36,133 nt of DNA from Tannerella sp. Its GTDB lineage: Bacteria; Bacteroidota; Bacteroidia; Bacteroidales; Tannerellaceae. The position numbers and the translations under genes were made by a program. Positions 1-8,036 of the stretch are shown piece after piece (within the stretch, counting starts at the first letter, position 1; each line of letters starts with the position of its first letter). The notes under the pieces are model-generated. The model did not search any database. It was not told the origin of the DNA and worked only from the letters and a program-made list of their open reading frames with translations. Location: NCBI GenBank assembly GCA_031266995.1, contig JAIRZY010000095.1:1-36133 (forward strand), read 5' to 3'.

Positions 1-63
1 GTGGTAACAGGCAAAATGCCATACCGCGAAAACTACTTGAATCCGTTCGCTGACTGTGCCTGA
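1..63 (+). CDS. possible C-terminal tail of a gene entering from the left edge (VVTGKMPYRENYLNPFADCA*)
   Basis: Frame 1 is open from base 1 to TGA at 61-63 with plausible amino-acid composition; too short to be sure. Confidence 0.3.
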   Translation: MVTGKMPYRENYLNPFADCA

Positions 64-141
64 AAAATATTGATGATAATTAACAGAATATATTTGGATC
101 AGTCATAGAATTCAGACAGCGTCGCGGGATCGACGGCCGAG

Positions 142-204
142 CCGCGGGTCGATGACCCGCGGTTATGAAAATCAAGCCCTTCGGGCCGCAGGGGCAAACC
201 TGCG
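142..204. repeat. composite hairpin module (CCGCGGGTC-GAT-GACCCGCGG ttatgaaaat GCCC-TTC-GGGC, then CGCAGG..CCTGCG)
   Basis: Perfect stem 142-150/154-162, stem 176-179/183-186, stem 187-192/199-204; shares the module plus linker ttatgaaaat with 22052-22097. Confidence 0.75.
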
Positions 205-298
205 TGTTCGCCCGCATTTCGACGTCATGCAAAACGGCACCTTGCGTAACATCAATGATTTATATCATTTCTTATCCCGAACTCAGGCTGAAAAAGCG

Positions 299-466
299 TC
301 TGATCATGTCAGAAAACCCGCTCACGCCGTGAGGAAGAAATCTGACCATGTCAGAAAACTCGCTCACGCCGTGAGGAAGAAATCTGACCATGTCAGAAAG
401 TTCGCCGACACCGTCGGGAAGAAATCTGACCATGTCGGAAAGTTCGCCGACACCGTCGGGAAGAAA
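299..466. repeat. tandem array A, 4 x 42 bp (tctgaccatgtcagaaaactcgctcacgccgtgaggaagaaa)
   Basis: Units 299-340, 341-382, 383-424, 425-466; each has two dyads (tctga/tcaga and ctcac/gtgag or ccgac/gtcgg). Confidence 0.92.
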
Positions 467-530
467 TATACACAGTGTATAAAGAGACCGAAGTCCCGGC
501 GTGGGGAACCGCCGGCGGCGTCTCCCTGCC

Positions 531-563
531 GAATCTTAAATTTTGAATCTTGAATCTTGAATT
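531..563. repeat. degenerate TTGAATC/TTAAATTT short repeat tract
   Basis: gaatcttaaattttgaatcttgaatcttgaatt; near-identical tract at 4425-4465. Confidence 0.7.
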
Positions 564-566
564 ACA

Positions 567-2354
567 TCAGTCCCCCGAAAACGTCTGCACCAGCACATCC
601 CTGTAGGAGTTGAAGATTTTCGACTGCGAGACGAAGCCCATGTAATGCCCCTCGCGGTCGACGACGGGCAGGTTCCACGCCTTCGTGTCGTCGAAGATCT
701 GCATGATTTTCTCCATCGGCATGTCTGCGCGTATCTTGTCGGAGGGCGAGACCATGATGCGCGACACGCGGAAGCGGTCGTAGAGTTCGGGGCGGAAGAT
801 GATGTTGCGGATATTGTCGAGCAGGACAAGTCCGACAAGCATGTTGTCGCGGTCGACGACGGGAAACATGTTGCGCGGCGAACGCGCGATGGCGTCGCGC
901 ACCACCTCGCCCAGCGTCATGCCCGGGCGGAGGGTGATGAAGTCGGTCTCGATGACGCTGTCGATCTTGAGCAGCGTCAGGACGGCCTTGTCCTTGTGGT
1001 GCGTCAGCAGTTCGCCTTTCTTGGCCAGACGCATGGAGTAGATGCTGTGTGGCTCGAAGGCGACGATCAGCATGTATGAGCTGATAGAGACGATCAGGAG
1101 GGGGAGGAAGAGGTCGTATCCGCCCGTGAGTTCGGCGATGAGGAAGACGCCGGTGAGCGGGGCATGCATGACGCCCGACATGACGCCGGCCATGCCGAGG
1201 AGGGCGAAGTTTTTTTCGGACAGATACATGGTGAAGTCGAAATAGTTGGAGACGTGCGAGAAGACGAACCCCGCGATGCAGCCCAGATAGAGGCTGGGCG
1301 CGAAGATGCCGCCGCATCCGCCGCCGCCGTTCGTCGCGCTCGCGGCAAAGACCTTCGTGAGCAGTATCAGTCCGAGGAAGACGACGATGCCCCAGTAGCT
1401 GCCGCCGAGGGCGCGAAAGGGGCTGCTGTCGAGCATGAACGCATACTGCCCGTCGAGCAGCGACTCGATCGTGCCGTATCCCTCGCCGTAGAGGGGCGGG
1501 AAGATGAAGATGAGGATGCTGAGCATCGCGGCGCCGAGCATGAAGCGGTGTCGCTGGAGCTTCAGACGGCGGTAGACGCCTTCGATCCAGTTCATGGCGC
1601 GGGTGAAGTAGAGCGAGACGAGGCCGCAGAAGACGCCGAGGAGGAGGACGTAGGGGATGCGCCCCATCTCGAAGACCTCGGTCTGCGAGAATTTGAACAT
1701 GGCCTCCGAGCCGGTGAAGATGTACGAAATGGTGGCGGCCGTGACCGACGAGATGAGCAGCGGCAGTACCGACGTCATCGTCAGGTCGAGCATCAGCACC
1801 TCGATGACGAAGACGAGGCCCGCGATGGGCGCCTTGAAGATGCCGGCCACCGCGCCCGCCGCGCCGCAGCCGACGAGCAGCATGAGCGTCTTCTGCTCGA
1901 TGCGGAACATGCGCCCGAGATTCGACCCGATGGCGGCGCCCGTCAGCACGATGGGGGCCTCGGCGCCGACCGAGCCGCCGAAGCCGATCGTCATCGCGCT
2001 GGCGACGAGCGACGACCAGATGTTGTGTCCCTTGATGCGGCTCTTGCGCTGCGAGATGGCGTAGAGTATCTTCGTCACGCCGTGGCTGATGTCGTCGCGC
2101 ACGACGTAGCGCACGAACAGGCCGGAGAGCAGGATCCCCGCGACGGGATAGACGAGCAGCAGGTAGTTGACGCCGCCGCCGGCGCCGGTCATCAGCAGGG
2201 TCTGGATGGAATGTATCAGATATTTCAGCAAAATGGCCGCCGCCGCCGCGCCGATGCCGACGAAAAAACTGACGGCGAGCACGAACGTCTTCTCCCGGAC
2301 GTGCTTCTCGCGCCAGAGCAGAAAGCGGTAAAACAGGCCCCGGTTCTCCGTCAT
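567..2354 (-). CDS. CLC-type voltage-gated chloride channel/antiporter with C-terminal CBS domains
   Basis: Multi-TM protein with GSVGAEAP and GGGGCGGIFAP selectivity-type motifs and a tandem CBS-like tail. Confidence 0.9.
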   Translation of the reverse strand: MTENRGLFYRFLLWREKHVREKTFVLAVSFFVGIGAAAAAILLKYLIHSIQTLLMTGAGGGVNYLLLVYPVAGILLSGLFVRYVVRDDISHGVTKILYAISQRKSRIKGHNIWSSLVASAMTIGFGGSVGAEAPIVLTGAAIGSNLGRMFRIEQKTLMLLVGCGAAGAVAGIFKAPIAGLVFVIEVLMLDLTMTSVLPLLISSVTAATISYIFTGSEAMFKFSQTEVFEMGRIPYVLLLGVFCGLVSLYFTRAMNWIEGVYRRLKLQRHRFMLGAAMLSILIFIFPPLYGEGYGTIESLLDGQYAFMLDSSPFRALGGSYWGIVVFLGLILLTKVFAASATNGGGGCGGIFAPSLYLGCIAGFVFSHVSNYFDFTMYLSEKNFALLGMAGVMSGVMHAPLTGVFLIAELTGGYDLFLPLLIVSISSYMLIVAFEPHSIYSMRLAKKGELLTHHKDKAVLTLLKIDSVIETDFITLRPGMTLGEVVRDAIARSPRNMFPVVDRDNMLVGLVLLDNIRNIIFRPELYDRFRVSRIMVSPSDKIRADMPMEKIMQIFDDTKAWNLPVVDREGHYMGFVSQSKIFNSYRDVLVQTFSGD

Positions 2355-2357
2355 GCG

Positions 2358-3782
2358 TCAGACTCCTTTCCCCGTAAACACGATTTTCACCGTATAAAAC
2401 AATATCGTCAGATCGAGCGTGAGCGACATGTTTTTGTAGTACATCATGTCGTAGTCGAGGCGCTCGATCATCTTGTCCACCGTGTCGGCATAGCCGTATT
2501 TCACCATGCCCCACGACGTGATGCCGGGGCGGACGTTGTGCAGCAGGTAGTAGTACGGCGCCTTGCGGACGATGCGGTCGATGTAGTACCGCTGCTCCGG
2601 CCGCGGCCCGACGAGGCTCATGTCTCCCTTGAGGATGTTCCAGAACTGCGGGATCTCGTCGAGGCGATATTTGCGCAGGAAACGTCCGAAGGGCGTCACG
2701 CGCGGATCGTCGCGGTCGGTCAGCAGCGCCCCCTGGCCGGCGGCGTCGGCATACATCGAGCGGAACTTGTAGATGGTGAACGGCCGCCCCATGTATCCGA
2801 TGCGTTCCTGCCTGAAGAAGACCGGCCCCTTCGAGCTGCGCTTCACGCCGATGGCGATCCATGCGTACAGAGGCGCGAAGAGCGTCAGCACGAGCACGGC
2901 CGCGGTCATGTCGAGCGCCCACTTGATGTTCCGGCCCGCTTCCGAGAAATTATTGTCCGTCACCTCTATCAGCGGGATGCCGTGGATGGTGCGGACGTCG
3001 ACCGTATAGAACGGATTGTCTTTCTCGACCCATATTTTAATGGGACGCTTGTAGTGATAGAGCGAATAGAGCAGGCGGATGCTCTCGTCGCTGTGCACGA
3101 CGCCGGGCGCGAATATCAGCTCGTCGACCGGCAGCGTGTCCATCAGCCGCGGCAGGTCGCCGACGCTCCCCCGCGCCCCGTCCGCCCCTGCCGTCCCGTC
3201 CGCCGCCGCACCGTCGCACCCGCCTTCGCCTCCGAAATCCACAAAGCCGATGATGCGGTAGCCCACCTTGGGCAGCTCGCGCCTGATCTTCGCCGCCTGA
3301 CTGCCGATGCCGATGACCAGCACGTTGAGCGCCCATTCGCCGCGTGCAATCCTGCGCGCCGCATAGCCGGTCGTCATGCTGCGACACACGTATGTCAGGA
3401 AAAGCTGCATCCCGCCATACGAGAGATAGATGGTGTAGTAGATCTCGAACGACTTGGGCAAATCGTTCAGCACGACCACGAAGAATATGAACGTGACGCC
3501 GATGGCCACCGTCGCAACGGTATTGAACAGTTCGTCGATGCGCGACTTGCCGAACGGACGGTTATAGTATCCCGAAAAATAATACAGCGCCAGCCAGAAG
3601 AGCGGTATCAGGATCTGTACGGCAACGACCCGGTGCGAGGAAAGGTATCCTGCGAGCGAAGAGAAGCCCTCGTACTGCGCCACTTCATAATAGCGTATCA
3701 CGTTGAGCAGAAACCACGCGACCGCGGCAGTCGCAAGGTCGGCGGCGATATACGTCAGTGTCTGCCTTCGCCTGTCCATCAT
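2358..3782 (-). CDS. undecaprenyl-phosphate sugar phosphotransferase (polyprenyl glycosylphosphotransferase, WcaJ-like)
   Basis: N-terminal TM segments; C-terminal [24 protein letters not shown]...[24 protein letters not shown] signature. Confidence 0.92.
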   Translation of the reverse strand: MMDRRRQTLTYIAADLATAAVAWFLLNVIRYYEVAQYEGFSSLAGYLSSHRVVAVQILIPLFWLALYYFSGYYNRPFGKSRIDELFNTVATVAIGVTFIFFVVVLNDLPKSFEIYYTIYLSYGGMQLFLTYVCRSMTTGYAARRIARGEWALNVLVIGIGSQAAKIRRELPKVGYRIIGFVDFGGEGGCDGAAADGTAGADGARGSVGDLPRLMDTLPVDELIFAPGVVHSDESIRLLYSLYHYKRPIKIWVEKDNPFYTVDVRTIHGIPLIEVTDNNFSEAGRNIKWALDMTAAVLVLTLFAPLYAWIAIGVKRSSKGPVFFRQERIGYMGRPFTIYKFRSMYADAAGQGALLTDRDDPRVTPFGRFLRKYRLDEIPQFWNILKGDMSLVGPRPEQRYYIDRIVRKAPYYYLLHNVRPGITSWGMVKYGYADTVDKMIERLDYDMMYYKNMSLTLDLTILFYTVKIVFTGKGV

Positions 3783-4373
3783 CTATTCGCGGATTACCTG
3801 AATGATACCTTCCCCGTCGATTCTGACGATGGATGACGGGCGGCGGCCGGCGGCCTTTTCGTCGCGGCGGTAGCGCACGACGTAGTCCACGCCGCTGCGT
3901 ATCGTCTCCGATATGTCGCCGAACGTCGCGGGCGAAGGCTCGCCGCTGACGTTTGCCGACGTGGATACGAGCGGCTTGCGGAAACGCGCGCAGAGGGCGT
4001 GCGAGAAGCGTTCGTTTGTGATGCGGATGCCCAGGCTGCCGTCGCTGCCCGTCAGGTTGGGCGCGACGCGGCGGGCGTCCGGATAGATGACGGTCAGCGG
4101 ACGGGTGGCGGCGGCGAGCAGCTCGCGCGCGGCGTCGGGCACCTTCGCGACGTACGTCTCCAGCCTGTCCGCGCTGTCGAGCAGGACGAGCATCGCCCTG
4201 TGGTCGGCGCGCCGCTTCAGCTCGTAGACGCGCCGGACGGCGTCCGCACAGGTCGCGTCGCACCCGATACTCCAGACCGTATCCGTCGGATAAAGTATCA
4301 GGCCGCCCCCGCGCAGCGCTTCGCACGCATTGCGGATCTCTTCGTGAATCAATGTGACGTCGTCTTCTTCCAT
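3783..4373 (-). CDS. L-threonylcarbamoyladenylate synthase (Sua5/YciO/YrdC family)
   Basis: LYPTDTVWSIGCDATCADAVRRVYELKRR...PLTVIYPDA...SLGIRITNERF..PLVSTSANVSGEPSP; ORF reaches 4415 but MEEDDVTL at 4373 is the likelier start. Confidence 0.9.
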   Translation of the reverse strand: MEEDDVTLIHEEIRNACEALRGGGLILYPTDTVWSIGCDATCADAVRRVYELKRRADHRAMLVLLDSADRLETYVAKVPDAARELLAAATRPLTVIYPDARRVAPNLTGSDGSLGIRITNERFSHALCARFRKPLVSTSANVSGEPSPATFGDISETIRSGVDYVVRYRRDEKAAGRRPSSIVRIDGEGIIQVIRE

Positions 4374-4404
4374 AACTCGTGTCGCTTCCAGAGCAAATAC
4401 GGGG

Positions 4405-4412
4405 CAAAAATA
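4405..4412 (-). promoter_or_regulatory. candidate Bacteroidetes -7 box (TATTTTTG on minus strand)
   Basis: Plus-strand CAAAAATA about 32 bp upstream of the proposed start at 4373; matches TAnnTTTG. Confidence 0.4.
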
Positions 4413-4424
4413 CAAATCATTTGC

Positions 4425-4465
4425 CGAATCCCGAATCTTGAATCTTAAATTTTGAATCTTGAATT
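4425..4465. repeat. degenerate TTGAATC/TTAAATTT short repeat tract
   Basis: cgaatcccgaatcttgaatcttaaattttgaatcttgaatt, ends 1 bp before the stop codon of the OmpA-like gene. Confidence 0.7.
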
Positions 4466-4466
4466 A

Positions 4467-5090
4467 TCACTCCCCCACGCTCATCCGCGCCTCGCGGATC
4501 ATTTCGTCTCCGGGCATGACGAAGATTTCGATGCGGCGGTTCAGGGCGCGACCCTCCTCCGTATCGTTGTCGGCCACGGGGTAATGTATCCCCTTGCCTT
4601 CGGCGGTCATGCGCGCCGCGTCGACGCCGTTTGCCGCCAGCAGGTCGCAGACGCTCTTTGCCCGTCGCGACGAGAGGGAGCGGTTCAGCTCGGCCCGGCC
4701 TGCGCTGTCCGTGTGTCCGACGATTCTGAGCGACGTGCCGGGATGGTCGTTGAGGTATGCGGCGAGGAGGCGGAGGGCCTGGCGGGAAGGTTCGGCGAGC
4801 GTGCTCGAATTGGCGCTGAACATGGCGGCGGCGCGAAAGGTAAGCCGCAACGCCTCGCCGCGGTTGGCGGTTTCGACCGTCACTTCGCCGGGCAGCATGG
4901 CGCGCAGCTCTTCTTTCTGCGCCTGCATGTGGCGGCCGACTGCGGCGCCCGCCTCGCCGCCGATAAGGGCCGTGGGCGCATCGTTTTCATCCTCCGCATC
5001 GTCTTTCGACACCGACTTGCCCGTCCCGCAGCCGGTCAGCAGCAGGGTGGCACATGCGGCGATGAGTGTCAGCAATCTGATTTGTTTCAT
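4467..5090 (-). CDS. OmpA/MotB C-terminal-domain lipoprotein
   Basis: Lipobox LLTGC; OmpA-like LRIVGHTDSAGRAELNRSLSSRRAKSVCDLLAANGV...NRRIEIFV. Confidence 0.92.
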   Translation of the reverse strand: MKQIRLLTLIAACATLLLTGCGTGKSVSKDDAEDENDAPTALIGGEAGAAVGRHMQAQKEELRAMLPGEVTVETANRGEALRLTFRAAAMFSANSSTLAEPSRQALRLLAAYLNDHPGTSLRIVGHTDSAGRAELNRSLSSRRAKSVCDLLAANGVDAARMTAEGKGIHYPVADNDTEEGRALNRRIEIFVMPGDEMIREARMSVGE

Positions 5091-5096
5091 ATCTGT

Positions 5097-5408
5097 TCAG
5101 TCGGACGAATCGAGTCCGCAGTATTCCAGTTCTCCCTGTACGATAAACATGATTTCGTCTCTCTCGAAATGCGTGACGCCGTCCCGCCGGGCGTTTTTCT
5201 CGACATACATGATCAGTTCGTCCTCGTCGATGTCTACCACCGTATCGTCGTCGAAATCCAGATAGCCGCTGGAGTCGCAGAAGTCGGATATCAGATCAAT
5301 GATGTAGATGATGTCGTCGTCGCTGAACTTCTCTTTCATATCCTGCGGAAGGTAGTTGCGAATGAATCGTATCGCATCGTCGTCGTTATATGTCGTGTCG
5401 TCGTTCAT
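5097..5408 (-). CDS. small highly acidic conserved-type hypothetical protein
   Basis: 103 aa ORF immediately upstream of the OmpA-like gene, same strand, rich in D/E. Confidence 0.75.
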   Translation of the reverse strand: MNDDTTYNDDDAIRFIRNYLPQDMKEKFSDDDIIYIIDLISDFCDSSGYLDFDDDTVVDIDEDELIMYVEKNARRDGVTHFERDEIMFIVQGELEYCGLDSSD

Positions 5409-5566
5409 AGTTATGTTACATTATGTTTTTGGGGCGCAAGTTACGAAGAATTGTTGAGTTACACGGCGTTTTATTACTTTATTTACCGCGCGCCGCTTCG
5501 CTTCCGGATTCGGGATTCCCGAGCCGGCTGTCCGGTTATTCCGTCATTCCTCCGTGACATGCGCAA

Positions 5567-5630
5567 AACCGTCCCGCACAAAGTATAATGATCTGTCTGC
5601 TATGCACCATTATACCCGCACGGGACGGTT
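5567..5630. repeat. interrupted inverted repeat (AACCGTCCCG..GTATAATG / CATTATAC..CGGGACGGTT)
   Basis: Outer 10-bp arms 5567-5576/5621-5630 and inner 8-bp arms 5583-5590/5608-5615. Confidence 0.8.
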
Positions 5631-5723
5631 ATGCCGGGGAATCCTGAATCGACCTCTCCCCCGCCCTCTCATCGCAGGGGAAGGGAGAATGTTGAATCTT
5701 GAATCCTGAATTTTAAATCCCCT

Positions 5724-6671
5724 TTAGAGGGGATACTCGTCGAACGAATAGAGAACGGTCGAGAGGTATCGTTCGCCCGTATCCGGCAGGATGATCACGA
5801 TGTTTTTACCCCTGTTTTCGGGCAGCCGTCCCGTCTCGGTCGCGGCGTGAACGGCGGCGCCGGCCGAGATGCCGACCAGCAGGCCTTCCGTCTGCGCAAG
5901 CTTGCGGCTGGCGAGGATGGCCTCGTCGTTTTTCACCCTGAAGATTTGATCCGTAACGGAAGCATCGAAATTCCTGGGCACGAATCCCGCGCCGATGCCC
6001 TGAATCTTGTGCGGGCCGGGGTTGCCGCCGGACAGGACGGGCGATTCGGCCGGTTCGACGGCGATGATCCTGATCTGCGGATTCAGTTCCCTGAGCCGCC
6101 GCCCGGCACCGCTGACCGTGCCGCCCGTGCCGACGCCGGAGACGAGGATGTCGACCTTGCCGTCCGTGTCGCGCCAGATTTCTTCGGCCGTCGTCTGGTA
6201 GTGGATGGCCGGGTTGGCCGGGTTATCGAACTGCTGCAGGATGACGGCGCCGGGTATCTCGCCGCGCAGCGACTCGGCCCGGCCGATGGCGCCCTTCATG
6301 CCTTCGCCGCCGGGCGTGAGCACGAGCTGGGCGCCCAGCGCTTTCAGCAGATTGCGGCGCTCGAGGCTCATCGTCTCGGGCATGGTCAGAATCAGCCTGT
6401 AGCCTTTCGAGGCGGCTACGAAGGCGAGGCCGATGCCGGTGTTGCCGCTCGTCGGCTCGATGATCGTCGAGCCGGGTTTCAGTGTGCCCTCCGCTTCCGC
6501 GTCTTCGACCATCGCCAACGCGATGCGGTCCTTGACGCTTCCCAGCGGATTGAAATACTCCAGTTTGCCGATCAGACGGGCGTCTACGGACTGTTGTTTT
6601 GCGTAACCGCCAAGCTCCAGGAGCGGCGTGTTACCGATAAGTTCTGTCAGTTTTTTTGCTATCTTTGCCAT
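5724..6671 (-). CDS. cysK: cysteine synthase A (O-acetylserine sulfhydrylase)
   Basis: NPLGSVKDRIA PLP-lysine motif, EPTSGNTGIGLAF, VSGVGTGGTVSG, LVGISAGAAVHAA. Confidence 0.96.
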   Translation of the reverse strand: MAKIAKKLTELIGNTPLLELGGYAKQQSVDARLIGKLEYFNPLGSVKDRIALAMVEDAEAEGTLKPGSTIIEPTSGNTGIGLAFVAASKGYRLILTMPETMSLERRNLLKALGAQLVLTPGGEGMKGAIGRAESLRGEIPGAVILQQFDNPANPAIHYQTTAEEIWRDTDGKVDILVSGVGTGGTVSGAGRRLRELNPQIRIIAVEPAESPVLSGGNPGPHKIQGIGAGFVPRNFDASVTDQIFRVKNDEAILASRKLAQTEGLLVGISAGAAVHAATETGRLPENRGKNIVIILPDTGERYLSTVLYSFDEYPL

Positions 6672-6700
6672 ACTATTTCAAATAAGTTTGTTTCATGCCG

Positions 6701-6708
6701 CAAAGATA
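6701..6708 (-). promoter_or_regulatory. candidate -7 box for cysK (TATCTTTG)
   Basis: Plus-strand CAAAGATA 30 bp upstream of the cysK start. Confidence 0.5.
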
Positions 6709-6770
6709 CGGCGCGCCGCCGAATCGCGAACTCACATATTTGTGGTATATTCGGGTATGCGCGAAAGCGC

Positions 6771-6778
6771 TATTTTTG
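6771..6778 (+). promoter_or_regulatory. candidate -7 box for the LuxR-type regulator (TATTTTTG)
   Basis: TAnnTTTG match 18 bp upstream of the start at 6796. Confidence 0.45.
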
Positions 6779-6795
6779 CAGCACGATGACACAAC

Positions 6796-7452
6796 ATGAA
6801 TCTTATGAAGAAAACGTTTATACTTGCGGACAATCAATACATCACGCGCGAAGGCATCGCCTCGGCCCTGACGGGTGAGAAGCTGGCGGAGCGGATCGTG
6901 ACGGCGGGGCGGCTGACGGAGCTGCAGGACGCGCTGGGCGAATATCCCGATGCGGTCGTCGTGCTCGACTATTCCCTGTTCGACTTTTCGTCGCAGCAGC
7001 AGATGCTTGCCGTGAAAGCCGGGGTCAGGGATTCGCTGTGGATTCTTTTCTCCGGCGAGCTGGGGGAACGGTTTTTGCGCTACGTGCTCCTGCAGGACGA
7101 CACGCTGAGCGTCGTGATGAAGCACGACGGCGGAGAGGAAATCATGGCCGCGCTGCAAAACGCCGCATACGGCGAGATCTATATCTGTGACTATGCCGCC
7201 CAGGTGCTGAAAGACCGCGTGCCGCCGCAGAGCCTGCCCAGCGTGCTGACGCCTTCGGAAAAAACCATACTGCGCGAAATCGCGCTGGGCAAGATGACGA
7301 AAGAGATCGCCTGGGAAAAGCATCTCAGCTTCCACACCGTCAATTCGCACCGGAAAAACATCTTCCGCAAAATCGAGGTGAACAGCATTCAGGAGGCCAT
7401 TCGCTACGCGATCTGTTCGGGCATCATCGACATGTCGGACTACTACATTTGA
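6796..7452 (+). CDS. LuxR/NarL-type response regulator transcription factor
   Basis: Receiver-like N-terminus (ILADNQYITREGI...VVLDYS) and C-terminal HTH LTPSEKTILREIALGKMTKEIAWEKHLSFHTVNSHRKNIFRKI. Confidence 0.9.
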   Translation: MNLMKKTFILADNQYITREGIASALTGEKLAERIVTAGRLTELQDALGEYPDAVVVLDYSLFDFSSQQQMLAVKAGVRDSLWILFSGELGERFLRYVLLQDDTLSVVMKHDGGEEIMAALQNAAYGEIYICDYAAQVLKDRVPPQSLPSVLTPSEKTILREIALGKMTKEIAWEKHLSFHTVNSHRKNIFRKIEVNSIQEAIRYAICSGIIDMSDYYI

Positions 7453-7600
7453 CGAAATCGCGCCCTCCGCCGCGCTTCCGTGCAGCATTTCGGCGCCGCC
7501 CGGCATCTACATTAATATACGGCGTACCGGAACGACGGTATTTTGAAATCATTGAATTTTGAATTTTGAATACGCTTGAAATGGGGGGAGATGCGCGTGA

Positions 7601-7640
7601 AAGGCTTCAGCCGGAACTGTTCCGGCAGAAGCCTTTTTTT
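7601..7640 (+). terminator. strong intrinsic terminator-like hairpin
   Basis: aaggcttc-a-gccggaa-ctg-ttccggc-a-gaagcctt followed by a T run to 7640. Confidence 0.8.
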
Positions 7641-7678
7641 GATTCGGGAGTACATGCGAACGTGAAATTGCGGCAGCA

Positions 7679-7731
7679 TCTCCGTGCGGAGAAAGTCTCC
7701 CGGTTGCGCCGGGATTACCATAAAAATGGTA
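7679..7731. repeat. three consecutive short hairpins
   Basis: tctccg-tg-cggaga 7679-7692; tcccgg-ttgcg-ccggga 7698-7714; taccat-aaaa-atggta 7716-7731. Confidence 0.75.
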
Positions 7732-7754
7732 TTGCGGCCCGCAGGGAGCGCCCG

Positions 7755-7762
7755 TACCTTTG
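7755..7762 (+). promoter_or_regulatory. candidate -7 box (TACCTTTG) for the first susC operon
   Basis: TAnnTTTG match with TTG at 7732-7734, about 20 bp upstream; implies a ~270-nt leader before 8037. Confidence 0.5.
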
Positions 7763-7963
7763 CCGGCGGAATTGAAAAAAAAGAAAAATAATGACGGTTC
7801 ATTCGCACATATATATTTTTTCAGTAATTCTCGGCCGTCGGGCGGAGAGCGCTGCCTGCCGTATGGACTGCTGTTCTTCCCGAATGTGCTCGCACGAGCA
7901 CGCCATATATACTTCCACCATTTGACGGGACGGCCGTTTCCGCGCCCTGCCCGACAGGATGAA

Positions 7964-7994
7964 AAAAGCGCATCCCTGCGAACGGAGCGCTTTT
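7964..7994 (+). promoter_or_regulatory. leader hairpin with terminator-like T tail upstream of susC
   Basis: aaaagcgc 7964-7971 / gcgctttt 7987-7994, 15-nt loop, ~43 bp before the susC start. Confidence 0.5.
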
Positions 7995-8036
7995 ACCGGT
8001 AAATATTTTCAATCAATCATCACAAAAACGTAAAAC

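Noticed and set aside
152-553. 133-aa ORF with 14-aa repeats (KKSDHVRKLAHAVR)
   Set aside because: Reading frame is open only because the 42-bp unit is divisible by 3; no signal or domain, and substitutions preserve DNA dyads rather than protein.
562-2922. 786-aa minus-strand ORF
   Set aside because: Alternative frame of the CLC and sugar-transferase region, Arg/His-rich, no domain; shadow ORF.
1164-3836. 890-aa plus-strand ORF
   Set aside because: Runs antisense to the CLC and sugar-transferase genes; composition (H/R/D/E/A-rich, no motifs) is typical of a GC-rich shadow frame.
7760-8002. 80-aa ORF in the susC leader as a leader peptide
   Set aside because: No regulatory codon run or convincing ribosome-binding context; likely chance, though its end overlaps the terminator-like stem.
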